Positions 15,101 to 30,100 of a stretch of 64,000 nt of DNA are shown here, in pieces; within the stretch, counting starts at the first letter, position 1; each line of letters begins with the position of its first letter. Source of the DNA: Oxyruncus cristatus (taxonomy: Eukaryota > Chordata > Aves > Passeriformes > Cotingidae). A program made the translations under genes and the position numbers. The DNA lies in the NCBI GenBank assembly GCA_013399855.1, contig VXAY01002371.1:2288883-2352882 (forward strand). The letters run 5' to 3'. The notes under the pieces are model-generated. The model had not been told where the DNA came from. It worked only from the letters and a program-made list of their open reading frames with translations, and made no database searches.

Positions 15101-18100
15101 ACATTGCTCCTATTACAAGGAGAAGAAAGGAAGACTTGGGGAACTAAAGACCAGTTAGCCTCCCTTCTGTGTCTGCGAAGATCCTCCTGGAAGCAATGTT
15201 AAGGCACATACAAGACAAGGAGGTATATGCGAAACAGCCAGAACAACTTTACTAAGGGGAAATTGTGCCTGATCAGTCTGGTGGTCTTCTATGGAGTGAC
15301 GGCACCAGTCAACAACAGAAGAATGACTGATGTCATCTACTTAGACTTCTGTAAGGTTTTTGACACAGTCCCACATGATATCCTTATCTCCAAATTGGAA
15401 AGACATGGGTTTGAAGGGTGGACTATTCAGTGGATAAGGAAGTAGCTGGATGGACACAGCCAGAAAGCTGTGGTTAACGGCTCTATGCCCAGGTAGAGGA
15501 AAATCAATAACATTGATATTCAGTACCTTGTACTTCTGGATGTAATCGTGAATTACTTTCTGTCCTACTACATTTTCTATATTTTCTTCATCCTGCTGAA
15601 TGACATTTTCCATCAAAGAAATCCAGCTCATAACTTCAGTGATGGCATGGCGAGAAGGAATTTTGTCCATCTGGAGCTGGTGAGATAACGATAACAGACT
15701 TAAAAACTCATGTTGTGAAGAAAATGGATAAGAATTCCTTGATTTGCATTACCATAGTACATTTCCTTTACCTGCTCTTATGATGTTATTTTACATCCCT
15801 AACATATCACTGAAGTTATAAAAATAAGTAAAAAAAAAAAAAAAGTTTTACTAGGAGGTATATTGTATAACTGCTTGCATCCTAATAATAAAATACCATA
15901 TTAAAGGCTTCTTATTTCCATTCTTCGTTGTACAAAGAAACTCAAACAAACTAAGATTCAATTTCTGACTTTCTAAAGGTTCTGCATTCTCATTCCATAA
16001 TTCTGTGCCATGGCTTATGTAGCTGATCAACTTCAAACTACATTTTTGCTGTTTTTGCAAATGACTAATGAATAGACTAATGGAAAATATTGTCATACTA
16101 CTCTTCTAGTGTGGTGATTTCTAAATGGGCTAATTTTGAATAGTATCTTTTTTTTCTTTCTTAAAAGACATGCTTCCAGTTTTTGATAGAGTACTGCTTG
16201 CCTACATTTATTTACTCAGAAATGTGTTCTATGACATTTTTAGGTAGACATTAGGCATACTTCGCATTGCAAGACAATTAAGAGAACTACTGAATGACAT
16301 TATTTTGTTTACTATAATAGACTCAGTTAACATTTGTTGCCCTTCCTGTCTCTCCCTAAATCACAATGTCATTACTAACTTTGAGACCATTCCAAGTTAT
16401 AAACTGAAGTAACAGCTTATAGTGATAATCTCCTAGCAACTAAATAGTAAACCAACTTTTCAACCTGTATAATTCTTTAACTTCAGTATTATAGCATTAA
16501 ACCTCAAAAACTACACAACCAAAAGGCTCTTGCTCCTGCACATACTAGCAGAAACAATGAAAAACGTTTTTAGGTCTGTTTTGTCTTTCACACAGTTGAA
16601 GCTAGTCTCTTCAATTTGAAAAAAACACCATCCAAAGCTGACAGGGCTCAGGGATATGAACTCTCTTTTTCCATACACAAGCATACCACAAGCATACTAG
16701 CTTGTTGATAAAACATTCATCTGTCCTTTGGTTAAAATTTAACAAAGGTAATTGTGAAAGTCTGAAATTACCACCAATTGGTGTTAGACAGTATGGGAAG
16801 ACAGGATTTGAAACTGAGTGTAAGCTTTCCTACAATAAACCAGAAATAACGTTGTTCCTATCATGCATGAATAAATTGAGAAAGGAAGCAGCTAGGCAGT
16901 GCCAACTGTCTGAATTTTCTGGAATATCAAAGGCCATCGCTGTTTATCTTACCTGGTGCAATTTCTCTTGTACTGCTGGGATTTGTGTGAGCAGCTCTGT
17001 CCACTGGGTTTCAATGTGGGACAATCCCGCACGCAATGCTGCTGTATCTACTTTCTTAAGTCTGAGGAGCTGGTTCCCAGTACTCAGGACAGAAGATTTC
17101 TGTGATGATTTAGCATCCACTTCTTTTGAAAACTCCTGTAAGCAGAACCATTTTTGTGCAAATAATCAAGTACTGTTTTATAGTACTTAAAGCTCGTTTC
17201 TCAGAAAGCTAAGAATATCATCCCTTCCCTTTAAAATATGTACTTTCTGTAAGAGTTTAATGACTATACTACAGACTAAGTGAGAAGACAAATTGTTTTC
17301 AGTCACAAAACCATTTTCTGTTTTCAGAATCATCAATATTTACAATCATTGCATATAGCAAACGAGGGCTTAATGTGCATACACACAGTATTTTGAAGGA
17401 CAGCTTAACCACAGAAGCAGATTTTTTTTTCATATTCACTACTTCAATGATGAGAAAAAGTGTAACTATCTGATTAATCAACTGTTTATTTGTAATTGGA
17501 GAGAAATAGGTGTCCCAGGTTCCCACACTTGGAGAGAAATAGGTTCCCAGGACTTACCAAAAAGGAGTTCAGGTGGTCTCGGACTGTTTCTAGTTCCTGA
17601 GGAACTGTCAAAGACTGCTGGCTCCAAAACTCAAGTCGCTCCTTTGCAGATTGTAACCACTGTGTCAATTCATTTGATTCACTTTGATACCTGTAAAGAT
17701 GTTTAAAGGAGACTAAAACAGTCACTGTCACTTCTTGCCTCCAACTGAGCAGTCTCTCCCTCATGTATTAGAGGAAGATACTGAATGCTAGATTTAAAAT
17801 AAAAATATTTTCTTTCCTTAATAAAACTTCAGAAAAACATAATTTAATTCTACAGACAGGCATGACAGGAAGCTCTTATTGTGACCATTACGCTCACAAT
17901 TTCTAACAGTGCCTTCCTTTTGCCTCTTAGGAAAAACTAAGTTTAATGAAGGACTAGTAACTAGGTTACAAATCTCTTTGGACAAGCTGTAACCCCATCT
18001 GACACACATAAACAGATTTTTGATTTCCATTAGAAGGCTCAGTCTTACTAAAGCTTTACCACAAAGTATGTCAGAACAGAAACTTAACTTTTTTTTTTCA

Positions 18101-21100
18101 GAAACCATCAGTGTATCATTTCACATGCCAAGCAATGAATGAGATGACAGAACAAGGGTGTCTCTAAATAAGTGTGGATTCATGAATAATAGACAAATCT
18201 TGCACACCACTTAGAAAACTAATTTCAAAAGTAGTATATGAATACTAGTAAAGGTAGCTAAAGCTCTCTTCCGTATATGCAATGACACAGGCCCACAAGA
18301 GCCCTACCAGAACATGCTGAGGCTACTCATGCTACCCAGCAAAGCACATACCCTTTTTCTCATCAACCTATATACACATGGGGCTTCTAGCTTAGTCATC
18401 TAAATAAAGTATTTGCTGACTTCCTCCCACCAGCTCTTATCTGCTACATGTTTATTACGAATGAGAGAATACAACAGCACTTCTGTGGAACAGAGACTAG
18501 TCAAACTATGACACATCTCAAAGTACTTTCTTTGAAATGCTGAATCTAATAGTTCTGCATTGAAAATGGCATTGACCTGAAGAGCACAGCTGAAGAACTT
18601 TATGTTGTCCATTACATCAGCATTACCTTGTCCAGTACTTCAGTATTGTCTCCAGTCTGTGAAGCTCCTTGGTAACTTTGCTGGTGTTACTTAACCAGTG
18701 TTCTCCTAGTTGGTTCAGCTGACTTTCAAGATCTGAGCAGCTAACAGAAAAAAGGAGTCTCTTCCCATCATCTAGCACTTGGTATAATTTAGGTTGGTAT
18801 TCAGTCAGGTTAGATCTCAGATGCTGTAATGACAGATGAGATGGTTAGATAGCTCTGCCGGTCTCTGCTACCACACTTTCTCACTATTTAATTTCCTTTT
18901 ATTGCATTTTGTAGCATATCTAATGTCACCCACCACAGCACATCACATTTTTTCCCCTCTGCACCATCTCTAGAACCAAAATAAACAATGCCTATCATTA
19001 AACAAAACCAAAATAGCCCCCCCCAACCTGCAATAGATTGCTTAAGTTGTCCTCATACTACTGGAAAAGCAGAAAGCTGTCTGGTAAAAGAACAATATAC
19101 ATAACAAATTCAGAGTACACAAGTCAATTTTCAAGACAAATTTGACGGACGTTTTTCTGTAAAACGAAACAAGAGAACAAAAAAACCCCCAACTAAAATG
19201 TCTAATATAAGGAGACAAAGATAGAACACTAGACCAAAAAAACAGGGTGTGGTAGAAAAACCTATATTTAAGCTACTTTTTGCATTTGGGGAAGAAGGCA
19301 ACTCAAAGAACCACAGGTTGCTCAGCCTCGCCTTGCTCTCTGGAAAGATCATGGAGCATATTTTCTTGAAATCCATTTTCAAGGACAAAAAGGACAAAAA
19401 GGTAATCAGGAATATTCAGCTTGGATTCACTAACTTGATAGCCTTTTATGACAAAATTACTGTCTCTGTGGATGAGACTGACTTCAGTATGGCCTTTGAG
19501 ACCATTTCCCACAGGACCCTCCTCTAGGAGTGGAGAGAATTGGGCTGGATAAATGGACTGTAATGTGGACTGAAAATGAGCTGCATTACTAGTCTCAAAC
19601 ACTAGTAATCAAAGGCTTGATGCCTGACTGGCAGATTGCAATACGAAGAGTACTCCAGAGATTATTCGTATTTTATCCCAAACCTCTTGAACATCCCAAG
19701 AGCATGGATCATGGCAGACAACATTGCCTCAGTAAATTTGTGGATGATAGTAATTTAGGAAGAGTGTTTGAGACAAAAAATGTCAGACTTAGTCAAGAGA
19801 TAATTTACTAAATTTGAGGTTGGAGACAGCAGAAACCTTAGAAGGCTCAAGAAGTGCAAATTCTGCACCTTGGGCAGAATTCCTCAGTACACATTTAGGA
19901 AGGGAATGGCTAGTGTATTTAACCTGACAGCTTCTATAACCAAGACACTGTGAATAAGGCAAGCCAGAGCACTGGCCTATATTAGGACTGTGAACAACCA
20001 AATGAAGTTATTTTATTATCCTCATCCACATGAAGCTGATGAGGCCACATCTAGTCCATCTGATTGTGCTTTGACCCCATTGCCCACTGAGTTGAGGAAG
20101 AAGGAAGTAGCCAGGGTCTGGTGAAGAACTATTAAGTTACTGAGGGACCTAGAGCACATGTGCTTTACAAAGAGGCTGAGGGAAGTGCAATTGCTTTAGA
20201 TTGAGGAACAGGAAGCGAAGGGCCAGTCTAACAAAGGTCTACAACTATTTGGAGTAGAATTAAAAAGATGACAGAGGTAACTGCTCCTCAGTAGTGCCAC
20301 ACAATACAAAAAGGACAATGGTGACAAAGCTGAAAGTTGAAGGGAGAGATTGGGCATTAAAAAAACCTTTTCGGTAGGTAGTGATGCAGGACTGCAATTG
20401 GTCCCCTGGTCAGCTGTGGGATCTCCATCTTTCAAGGTTTCCAGAGCTGTTGCTGCTCCAGCCCGTGGCAACTGTACTGCTTCAAGTGGGAAGCTGGACC
20501 AGATGACCTTCAGAGACGCCTTTCATTCACCTCTTCTGTAGAGAACGTTTAAAAAGCACCAACCTGAAAAAGTGTAATCCGGTCTGTAAGCCTGTCCTCT
20601 GTCTCTTCCACCAAACCAACAGTGGGGATGTTTCCTTCAACGGACTCCAGCTGCCTGGTAAGTTCCTGGTAATCTTCATCTAGATGCATCCAGGTCTACA
20701 AGAACAAATTATCCATGTATATGGTGAATCTAGGCATCTAGAATTTTTATTATTTGTATTTTTGATCTGAAACCCTATAGCTGCATGCTTGTGAAAGCAC
20801 AAAAATAACAGTACAGATGTTCAGTGAACCTGTAATAAGACACCATCTCTATACCAAACTGAACTTTCGGTTAGAACACATGGACAAAACTGTCATGCTC
20901 TCCCTACCAGCTAAAGCTAAGCAGATCTTAAAACTTAGATGAGAACAACTTGTGTCACCTGACAGTCACAACAGTTAAACAGAAAAGATTGCACACAGTC
21001 CATCAATGCCTTGTGTGTATGAAAAAAGGGACTGATGTCCATCAATTCTGTCCAAGCACAGGAAACTGACATTATAGTATATCCTGGTGATTGATCACAA

Positions 21101-24100
21101 TGGCAGTATAGAAAAGATCACAGAAATTCTCACCTCTAGAATGTATTCCAGCTCCACACCTCGTTTATGAGCCAGCTTTAATACAGCTGAAGCTTGTGTC
21201 ATTAGCTCTGAATGTGACTGAGTTTCCTTTAAGAGAGCAAAGCTACTCATCTTTCTAAAAAGTGTTTCTGTTAGGATCATGTGAGACTCCAACCCTTGAA
21301 AGTATTCCTGGAAAATTTGGGCGTGAGGGTAGAGGGAGAATAAAAAAGAGAAAGTGCAATTGTTACATTTTAAGACATAAGTATTACAATTAAGTATCTA
21401 TAGACATAGAATAGGGTAAATTTTTCACTCCACAACATTTTGCAAAGTCCAGTAGACAACTTAAAGAGGACAATAGTCTTTTCAAAGAAAGAAGTCAGTC
21501 ATGCTTTCCACACAAATTCCATCCTGACCCTGATTCCATAAATAAAAATAGTGTAAATCAGATAACCACTCCCAAAAAAGTCTGCCTAATAAAAACGTGG
21601 AAAATCCTTGTTATATTTGTGGGTGCTATTAGCAAATGTAAATTTCTGTTGAAAATAAATGGATTGGTGGATGAAATTGCTATGTACCATGACAGGACAA
21701 GACTAGGAACTTGTTTTTAGAATAAGGAAGAAAACGCAATCTACTGGGGTTTACCTTCAAAAAGCATTTGAACCTCAGTCTGTCTGAACAGTTCATTGAC
21801 TCCAATTTAAAATGAAGTCTGGCCCACCATTCTGAAAAATTCCTGAATCTTTAGGAACAAAAGGTTAGCAATTTGCTCTTTACAAGTGTCCTGGTTTCAG
21901 CTGGGTTAATTTTCTTCTTAGTAGCTGGTAGAGAGCTGTGTTTTGGATTTACTATCACAATAATGCTGATGACACATTGATGTTTTGGTTGTTTCTGAGT
22001 AGTGCTTATCCTAAGTCAAGGACTTCAGTTTCCCGTGCTCTGTCAGGGAGGAGATGCATGAGAAGCTGGGAAGGAGCATGGCCAGAACAATTGACCGAAA
22101 CTAGCCAAAGGGATATTCCATACCACAGAACATCATGCTCAGTATATGAACTCGGGGGGGGCTGTCTGGGAGCTGCTGATTGCTGCTTGGGGACAGGCTG
22201 GGTATTGGTCAAGAGGTGGTGAACAACTGTATTGTGCATCACTTATTTATTTCTCTTGTGTTTATTTCTCTCTCTACTACAATTATATTTACTATTTCTA
22301 TTATCAGTAGTAGTGTTATTAGTATTGTATTTTTTCTTGTTTCAATTATTACATTGTTCATATCTCAACCCACGAGGTCTACTTTTTCTTCCTGAATCTC
22401 CTTCTCCCCAGGGAAAAGGAAGGGTGAAGTGAGGAAGCAGCTGTATGGTACTTAGTTGCTGGCTGGGGTTAAACTGTGACAACAAGGTTACCTTCATGAT
22501 TAGTCCTGAAATATGTTCCCAGTTTCTTACCTTATGTTTGTCAAGCAGCAATCGAACCTCTTCCTTAGAAGAAACAATCATTTTCTGGTCACCAGCCATT
22601 TTTTCTTGGCCTGTTTCTACCAGGTCAGCCAGGTCCTGCAAAGCCCGCTCATACTGGCTCTTAAGAGCCATATTCTGATTCAGATCACTCCGCCTGGATC
22701 CAATGATCATCAGCAGCTCATCATACTTATCCTTGGGGGCAAACGGTAGCAATGGTGATTCTTATTTCACATCTTACATGTCTTCCTAGAGGCAATCTTA
22801 CTGTCCCTGCACTCCTCTGTGAATACTAGCAGAATAACATCTATTTCCAGCTCAAAAAGGATTTGCAGATATACTGACTAAATTTATTTTTAAAATTTAT
22901 TTATCCCTGATAAATAAGCAACTCACCATTTAAAGACAATAAAAATAAGCAAGACCGCCAACTCTTTCAACTGCATACATTCAGGAACAAAATTAGAAGA
23001 ATCTCAAAGACTTAATATAAGTAGCAAAGGAGTAGGGTGATTTGGCTTAAGTCATCAATAAACAGCGACTACCGTGCACTACAGATGCTGTTCACGTTTT
23101 ACTTTTTATAATGCAGAGGACTGGATGGACTCCATCATGGATACAGACTACAGGCACCTCAAAGTCAGACAGATGTTACCTCCTTCTGCCCCAGTACCTT
23201 ATTGGTAGCAAGCAAGATACATACAACTTACTGTAAAAAACAAACTATGCCTAAAATAGCAATATACTTTATATAGAACTTTTTCTACTTTATGTAGAAA
23301 AGGTGCAGTGTGTATTTCACAGTGTTCTCATACTGGCAAATCACAAAACAAGCCAAAACAACAGATCTCATCAACTCCTGCATGTTATTGCTCATCTTGT
23401 ATACCTCAACCGTGACAGTGAGAACAACCTACAGATGCTTTTCTTCACCTGAACAGGATTTTTTTCTTGTTTTGGTTTTGAGAATTGTATTTTCAGAACA
23501 TAGAGAGACTGTGAGAATAAGCCCACGCTTCTGATCAAAACAAGACATTCAGAAACTAATAAACAAAAATATCTCTACAATCATCCAGTGCTACAACAAA
23601 ATGCCCACCCTCACACTGTAGGCTGGCTCTCCTAGCTTTAAACAGAAAACTGTGAGAAGCACACGTGCCAAAAAAGCAAAAGGAAGATTTTTCTAAAAAC
23701 TGAAATGAAGGGGAGGGGGCACATAATGACACTTAATCCGACAGAAAAAACAAACAAAAACAAACAAACAAAACCCCAAACCAGCAGGAGGTGCTAAGAC
23801 CAAAAAGATCAAGAACTGGGCAAAAGACATATTCCCACAAATTCTTTGCCATTCATTTTTAATTGATAACACTGTCTTGTTGGCTTAATAAGTTTATGGT
23901 CCAATTTCATATGTTTTATTTGCTTCTATAATTTATTGTTATGTCATTGTAAATGGTCAAATTCAGTCAGAAACCTTCCCCTTAATCTTTCCTTAAGCAT
24001 TCCCTATATCATCATAAAACTGCTCACTAAAGAGTTTCAACAGATTTATAGAAGTTCTGGATCAATTGCCCACATTATCTACATGAGAGGTGTTCTAGTA

Positions 24101-27100
24101 AAAGCAGAACATTTCCAGCTTCAGGTCACACTTAGCTCTCTACCCCCCTTCACTCTATTTTTTTTAATGACAGATGTGAGACAGTACTAAACTGCAGATC
24201 GTGAGACAGTGGTGAGAACAGGGATGAACCTTAAGCAGAGATTTATGTTTACATGCTTAACATTATCTGTTTGAAAAAGGAGATAACAAGAGCTAACAGA
24301 AAACATATTTTTGTCTATTTTTATAATTAATACTCCTAATAACAGAGATGTTGGAAAAATCCAAAGAGGAAAAAATACAAAAACTAGGTGAATCAGAGAG
24401 AACATAATTTTTTGTACACACTGAAATGCTTTTAAATACCTTCTCCTAAACTACCTTATGAACAATAAAAAGAAGCCTTCCTTTGATATCACCAGACACA
24501 TCTAGGATGGAACTTATGAACCATACCTGGATCTTAGACAACTCTTGTACAGAAGGTTGGTCAATCTGTAGTTTGTCTATACGCTTCTTTAATTCATTGA
24601 TTCCAGCATCTAGTTCCTTCAAACCTTCTTCTGCCTGCAGTATGACCTGTATTTGAAAATTACATTGCTTAGTTTGAAGTTTTAATAACAGTATTGTAGC
24701 TGCCATATGATAATACTCTTTTCTGCTTGAAGTCTAATCAGTCCTTCAATGTGCTGGAAGTTTAAAGGATACTATAAAGAAAAATGTGTTAATTAAAAGC
24801 TGGGAGAGCTCAGTTTGTTTCTTAAAGTTAAATAAATATGTAATTATTATTTCTTAATAACCAGATGTTTTAGTATCATACACTATTTTATACCAAACAT
24901 CACTGTGAAGTTCCATGCTTTTAATTACACAGTACAGGCACAAAAGGACTTTTCTTTACCCTCACACCTTGTTTTAAAGCATTCTTTTTACTAACACTCA
25001 TTCCTGTCATATCTGAGCATCAAGCAAACAACCAGCACAGCAGAACACATGTATCATAGCAAAGAGTCATAGTTCCCTTTTGGGATAAGGATGGGGCCAA
25101 AATTACTGTTAAGGAAAAAGACTTGTACATCCCCTTTTGCACTTGGAAACTTTACAGCTTAGGAACACAAGTCGGTATTTACAAGTATATGCAGGTGATA
25201 AGTTTTTTCAAAGCTTTCCTAGGTCTCTGCTGAAGTAACGCATGCAGACTATTACAAAGCATGAGGTAGATTCCTGTAGTTGAAGTCCTTGGATAAGGCC
25301 CTTTTTGGAAACTGCTTTTCCAAGTATGCTTAAACCATGTGTGTGAAGTAGAACTTCTGCCTCCCAGGAACATGGAGTGTGCACAGTACAGTCACTAAAC
25401 TTCCACTTCATGCAACTAAGTTACCTGGCTGGTTACGGGCCTTATTTCTACTTTTCCAATCACACATTGAACAAACAGCAATGCTTTTAAGCTTGAATGT
25501 TTTATCAGACAAAGTAGATTTTCAGAAATAAAAAATTTCACTTCCTTTTATTACCACATTGTTTTCTAGTTGTCAGTTTGATTAATCACACAGGAGATAA
25601 ATTTTTGCTAATCGTTCACATCATGGAAGATAGAAAAGAAAGACACAGTGCCACCTCTCTTATTCATAGAGGGGACATAAACTCCTTCAAAATTTGAATG
25701 TCAGGTATATAAAATGCAGTATTTCTGTTTAGGTGAAGGGTAAGTCTCTTCCATTCTTTCACCTGCTTGCACCAGGCATCAGTAGCCCTTGAGTAACAAG
25801 AAATATCTTTAAAAAGTAGCCCTTAGCATACCTAATTCATTTTGCACTGGCAAAACAGAAAGAAGAAAACAGGATATACTTTTTCATATAAATAATTAAT
25901 TATTCATCGGGCCATTCCTGACAAAGAAAAGCTCATTATTACCTTAGATTAAAACAAGTAACATTCAAGATATCAATATAAACTAGTGCAAAAGACAGTG
26001 TCATTGGTTTTTAATACAGTTTAACAGTCAAAAAAAAATAGCAAAAATGTAGGCCTTTTCTGTTTATTATGTTTTATTTCTTTCAAATACTACCCAGTAT
26101 ACGCATAACTAGGTACCAGTTCAGCTGGGGGATAAGAAAGACACTCTTTGGAGGTTCGGGGGTTTTTTTTGTTTGTTTGTTTTTTTTGTTTGGCTTTTTT
26201 TGTTTGTTAGCTTGTTTTTTGTGCCTTTTTGTTTTATTTATTTATAAACATGTGTAGTACACTCTTGGAAATACTCATACAGTTCATGAACACATATATT
26301 CTCCCATAAAATGCAATTGTTCTCTAGAATCTATACTTTGGATAGAAACTTTACCTCTTCCCCTCTCCCCACATAATAGACACGTGCTAATACCTGCATT
26401 TGTTCTGTTTCCGGTCTGTCAGCTGCCTCTGCCAGTTTCTGTAGAACTAAGTATTTATTATCAGCCACCGATGTAAACATGAGCTTCAGATCATTCTACA
26501 GGAGACAAAACCAACAACAAATTATATACAATACAGCACAAAGCAACTGAAAAATATTGCATGTTTCAAAAAGTTTAAAGCATTAAAATGTTACATGATC
26601 AGCAGTACAGCATAAAATCTATTCAAATTAGAAGCATCATAATTAGCCAGTGCAAAACATTTAGCGCGGGTGAAAATCCATAGCTTGATACATATGACCT
26701 AAAAGCTAAACCAACTCCTATTCAACACATATCCTGGGAACACACTTTTGCTTTTGCCTTTCTATTTAATAAGTAATTACTAAGGGTCATTAGCTTCATT
26801 TAACAAAAAGATTATTCTTGTGCAGTTAATTCTACCACATATGCTTGTAAACAAGCCAGGTTTTATTTTTTAAGGGAAGCATTTTTCATTACAAACTTGG
26901 GCAAATACAACAAATAAGTAAACAAGGCTTCCACACATTACAGGGCTAACTACATGCTACAACTACATGCTATGGGTTGTTTTATACCTATCAGACTGTA
27001 CACACAAATATTACTTAACAATTTTGCCAAGATACAATCAAATATCTTTTTCATGCATTCAGCCCAACAGAAAATTATCAGCACATTTTTCTGAGACTTT

Positions 27101-30100
27101 CAGCATTATATGAGGAGCATGATTCCTTTTTTAATGGTTTTTATATGCATTAATTACTTTAAATACTAAATATCACCAAGAATAATTCAAAGGATTATAA
27201 TCAACTTTGCTTTATTCAGCAAGGGGAGGTCTTTAATTGAAAAAATGTTGACTGCAGAGGAAAAGTTATGGAATTTGGAAGAAATCCGGTAGTAACAACC
27301 TATGAAAAGATGACACTAACCTAAAGACATTAGGAATCTATTTTCCTTGGGTTGTTTTTTTTTTTTTGTAATTTATGGGGTTTTTTTATTAAAACTAAAC
27401 CATACTGGAGGTTTTATATAACGTTAATATTAGGAGAGAAGGTAGAGACACAGTAAGATACAAAAGCACTTCTGAACTCTGTTTGAAAAGTTTTCTAAAA
27501 GTGCAAATTTCTTCACTTATTTTCATATTTTCAGCTTTGTTCAGTACAGACTTCCTTTGATGTAATGTCAGCATGATGAGACAGCATGAAATGACTGATC
27601 ACCTTACAATAACAGCATGAATTGCAGAAGACTTTTAGCAGAGAATTTAAATTTCGAGTAATTATTTGGGTGCCAAGTTCTGCATAGTCTGAGTATTTTG
27701 ATTTTTCAATAAAAACCTGTGGCAACATTATTCTTTTGATTTGGTACCCTAAATTCTCATTGCTTTAAGAATGACAGCCTTTATATCCCCATTTGACATC
27801 TAACCATGTTAATTCCATCACATGGGCCTCATACCTTGAACATGACTATTTGCTGCATCCGTCCTTTCATCTGATGGCATCGCTGATTTACTACTGACTC
27901 CAGTAAGGTCAGTCTTTTCAGGAGACAATCCAAAGTGTCTTCTATGATAACCCTATTACCACTATTGTCAGGAAATATCTGAGCAAATAAACTCTTGTTC
28001 TTATCCACTTCTTCTGTTATGTCTTTGATTTCTTTGGCTAGAGACTAATTTAGTAGAAAAACAAAAGTGACAGTCAGACATTCTGGAAAGAACACAAACA
28101 TTTTGCCATATGCATTGTCAATTTTGCTGTGATGCAGTGAGTTTTTTGCATTGTTAGTATACACACACTAGATTAGGTTTTGTAATCAGTAATCTCTGAT
28201 AGTAAAAAGACTCCAGACTGCTACGAGGAAAACAAAATGATGTAGAATCATAGAAACTTTTGGGTTGGATTAAAGGTCATCTAGTCAAACACCCTGAAGT
28301 AAATTGTGACATCTTCAACTAAATCAGGATGTTCAGAGCCCTGTCCAGACTGACTTTGAATGTTTCCAGAGATGGGGCACCTACCACCTCTCTGGGCAAC
28401 CTGTTCCAGCATTTCACCACTCTTCTTGTGAAAAATTTCTTGCTTACATCTAGTGTGAATCTATCCTCTTTTAGTTTAAGATAGTTATTCTCCTATCACC
28501 TCTTCCTGTGTCCCCCCACGATTCCATTCTTTCCCCCTCTCCCCACTCCCAATCAATGCTGGCGAATTTGTGCTGTTTCTATATCCAGAGCACTCCTCCT
28601 TCTTTTTCACTTTGTTTCAATTTCAACAATATGGTGCTTGCTAATACTTAGCAAAGAAGCTAAACTGAAGACAGAATCTATGTTTAATTCTCTTCTGACC
28701 AGGAAAAATTTGGGTGACATGCTGCTTTCCACAACATTCTCTACACGGTCAATAAAGTTACTTCTACCAGTAGCAGAATACTGCAATTACATAGAGATTA
28801 TGTCAGCAACATGTCATTTATCCAGGATTCTAATACTTTTTTTCACAAACGCTACATAAAATCACACTTATTGACAATTGAAAGACAGGCCTATTCCATA
28901 GATTCCTTACCTCTTGCTTGCAGAGGTATGTTTCTGTTTCTTCCTCTGGTAATAGAGCTCTAGCAACAAACACCTGGTCTTCCACACCATCTAGCCACAC
29001 AGATGTGGCTGTGACACCGTCATACAGCTTCTGTTCAAGATGCAGGGTCTCCTCCACCTGTCCAGCCTGGGCAAAAGGAAACAGGGATGTCCAGAGTAGA
29101 AGTACAAGAAATTCTTTCTAACTTCTAGTATTTGGGAGAGGCCTGAATTTTGAGGGGCAGCTAGAGGAGTTTTCACTGTACACATCGTTTTGCTGGAGCA
29201 CAGGTGTAAAGACAACTGAAAATTACCTCGGATGAGACATCTTCAAAGGCCTGATTCAATTCAACCAGTACTGGTGAGACAGAGGATTTATCTTCAGCCT
29301 GTCTCTCCTCTGTATACAAAGGCACTCCAGGTATCAGTCTGTTTGGTCTGCCATAAAGATGCTGAGAGAAAAGTACTAATTAGGATGCTTCTACCATATG
29401 GAAGGCAAAAGATTCTCTACTAACTGAGGCTATCACCAGCTAATGCTCATAGTTCTCCCAAAACTGTTCTGTGTCATGAATATCTTGAATAAAAGATTGC
29501 TCAACAGGAGGTTCACTAGAATTGCAGGATAAATACTTGGGTCCAGAATTAAAAATTACTAGTTTTTACCAAAACCATAATTAATTACTGTTGAATTAAT
29601 ATAAGATACTTAGAACTTTGGAAGTAGAATAATGGCATATTATGCAAAGAATAGTGGGTCTGGGTCATTCAACAATAAAATGGAGGATGTATGTTAATAT
29701 AGATCATGGATTATCCCCCAGTTTAGTTGATTAATCCCTGTTTCTTTCAGTAAAAATTCTGGGGCTGAAATCCCTTACCCACTGAGATCAAGAATTGAAT
29801 GTAACGAATAAATTTAAACTGAAAATAACATTTTTTCCTCTAAGTTGTTTCCAGAGTACTGATCAATTCCAGAGGGATAATTTGTTACAGAATCATCCTG
29901 AGTTAGATAAGTAGATAAACATTTTGTCTGAGCTCTTTCTTCCTTTCTAGGTCACTAACCTGAACGGAAGTTCAATTCAAATCACTTTGAACAAGAGCAG
30001 TGCTACTTCCAATATTTAACAGCTTTTAAAGATGTCACAAGAATAAATTGTTCCATATTCTCTCCATTAACTACAGCACCTTAATGCATCTGATATGCAC

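Noticed and set aside
15227..15445. Plus-strand frame with [13 protein letters not shown] as a gene
   Set aside because: It is a dead CR1 reverse-transcriptase fragment lacking the rest of ORF2.
16702..17190. 162-codon plus-strand open frame
   Set aside because: It lies across exon w27 on the opposite strand; the minus-strand translation is clearly SYNE1.
22180..22432. Hydrophobic plus-strand frames ([16 protein letters not shown] and similar) as a membrane peptide
   Set aside because: They are translations of the ATT/TTA-rich middle of the solo LTR.
26069..26257. Leu/Phe/Cys-rich plus-strand frame
   Set aside because: It is a translation of the T-rich (GTTT)n tract.
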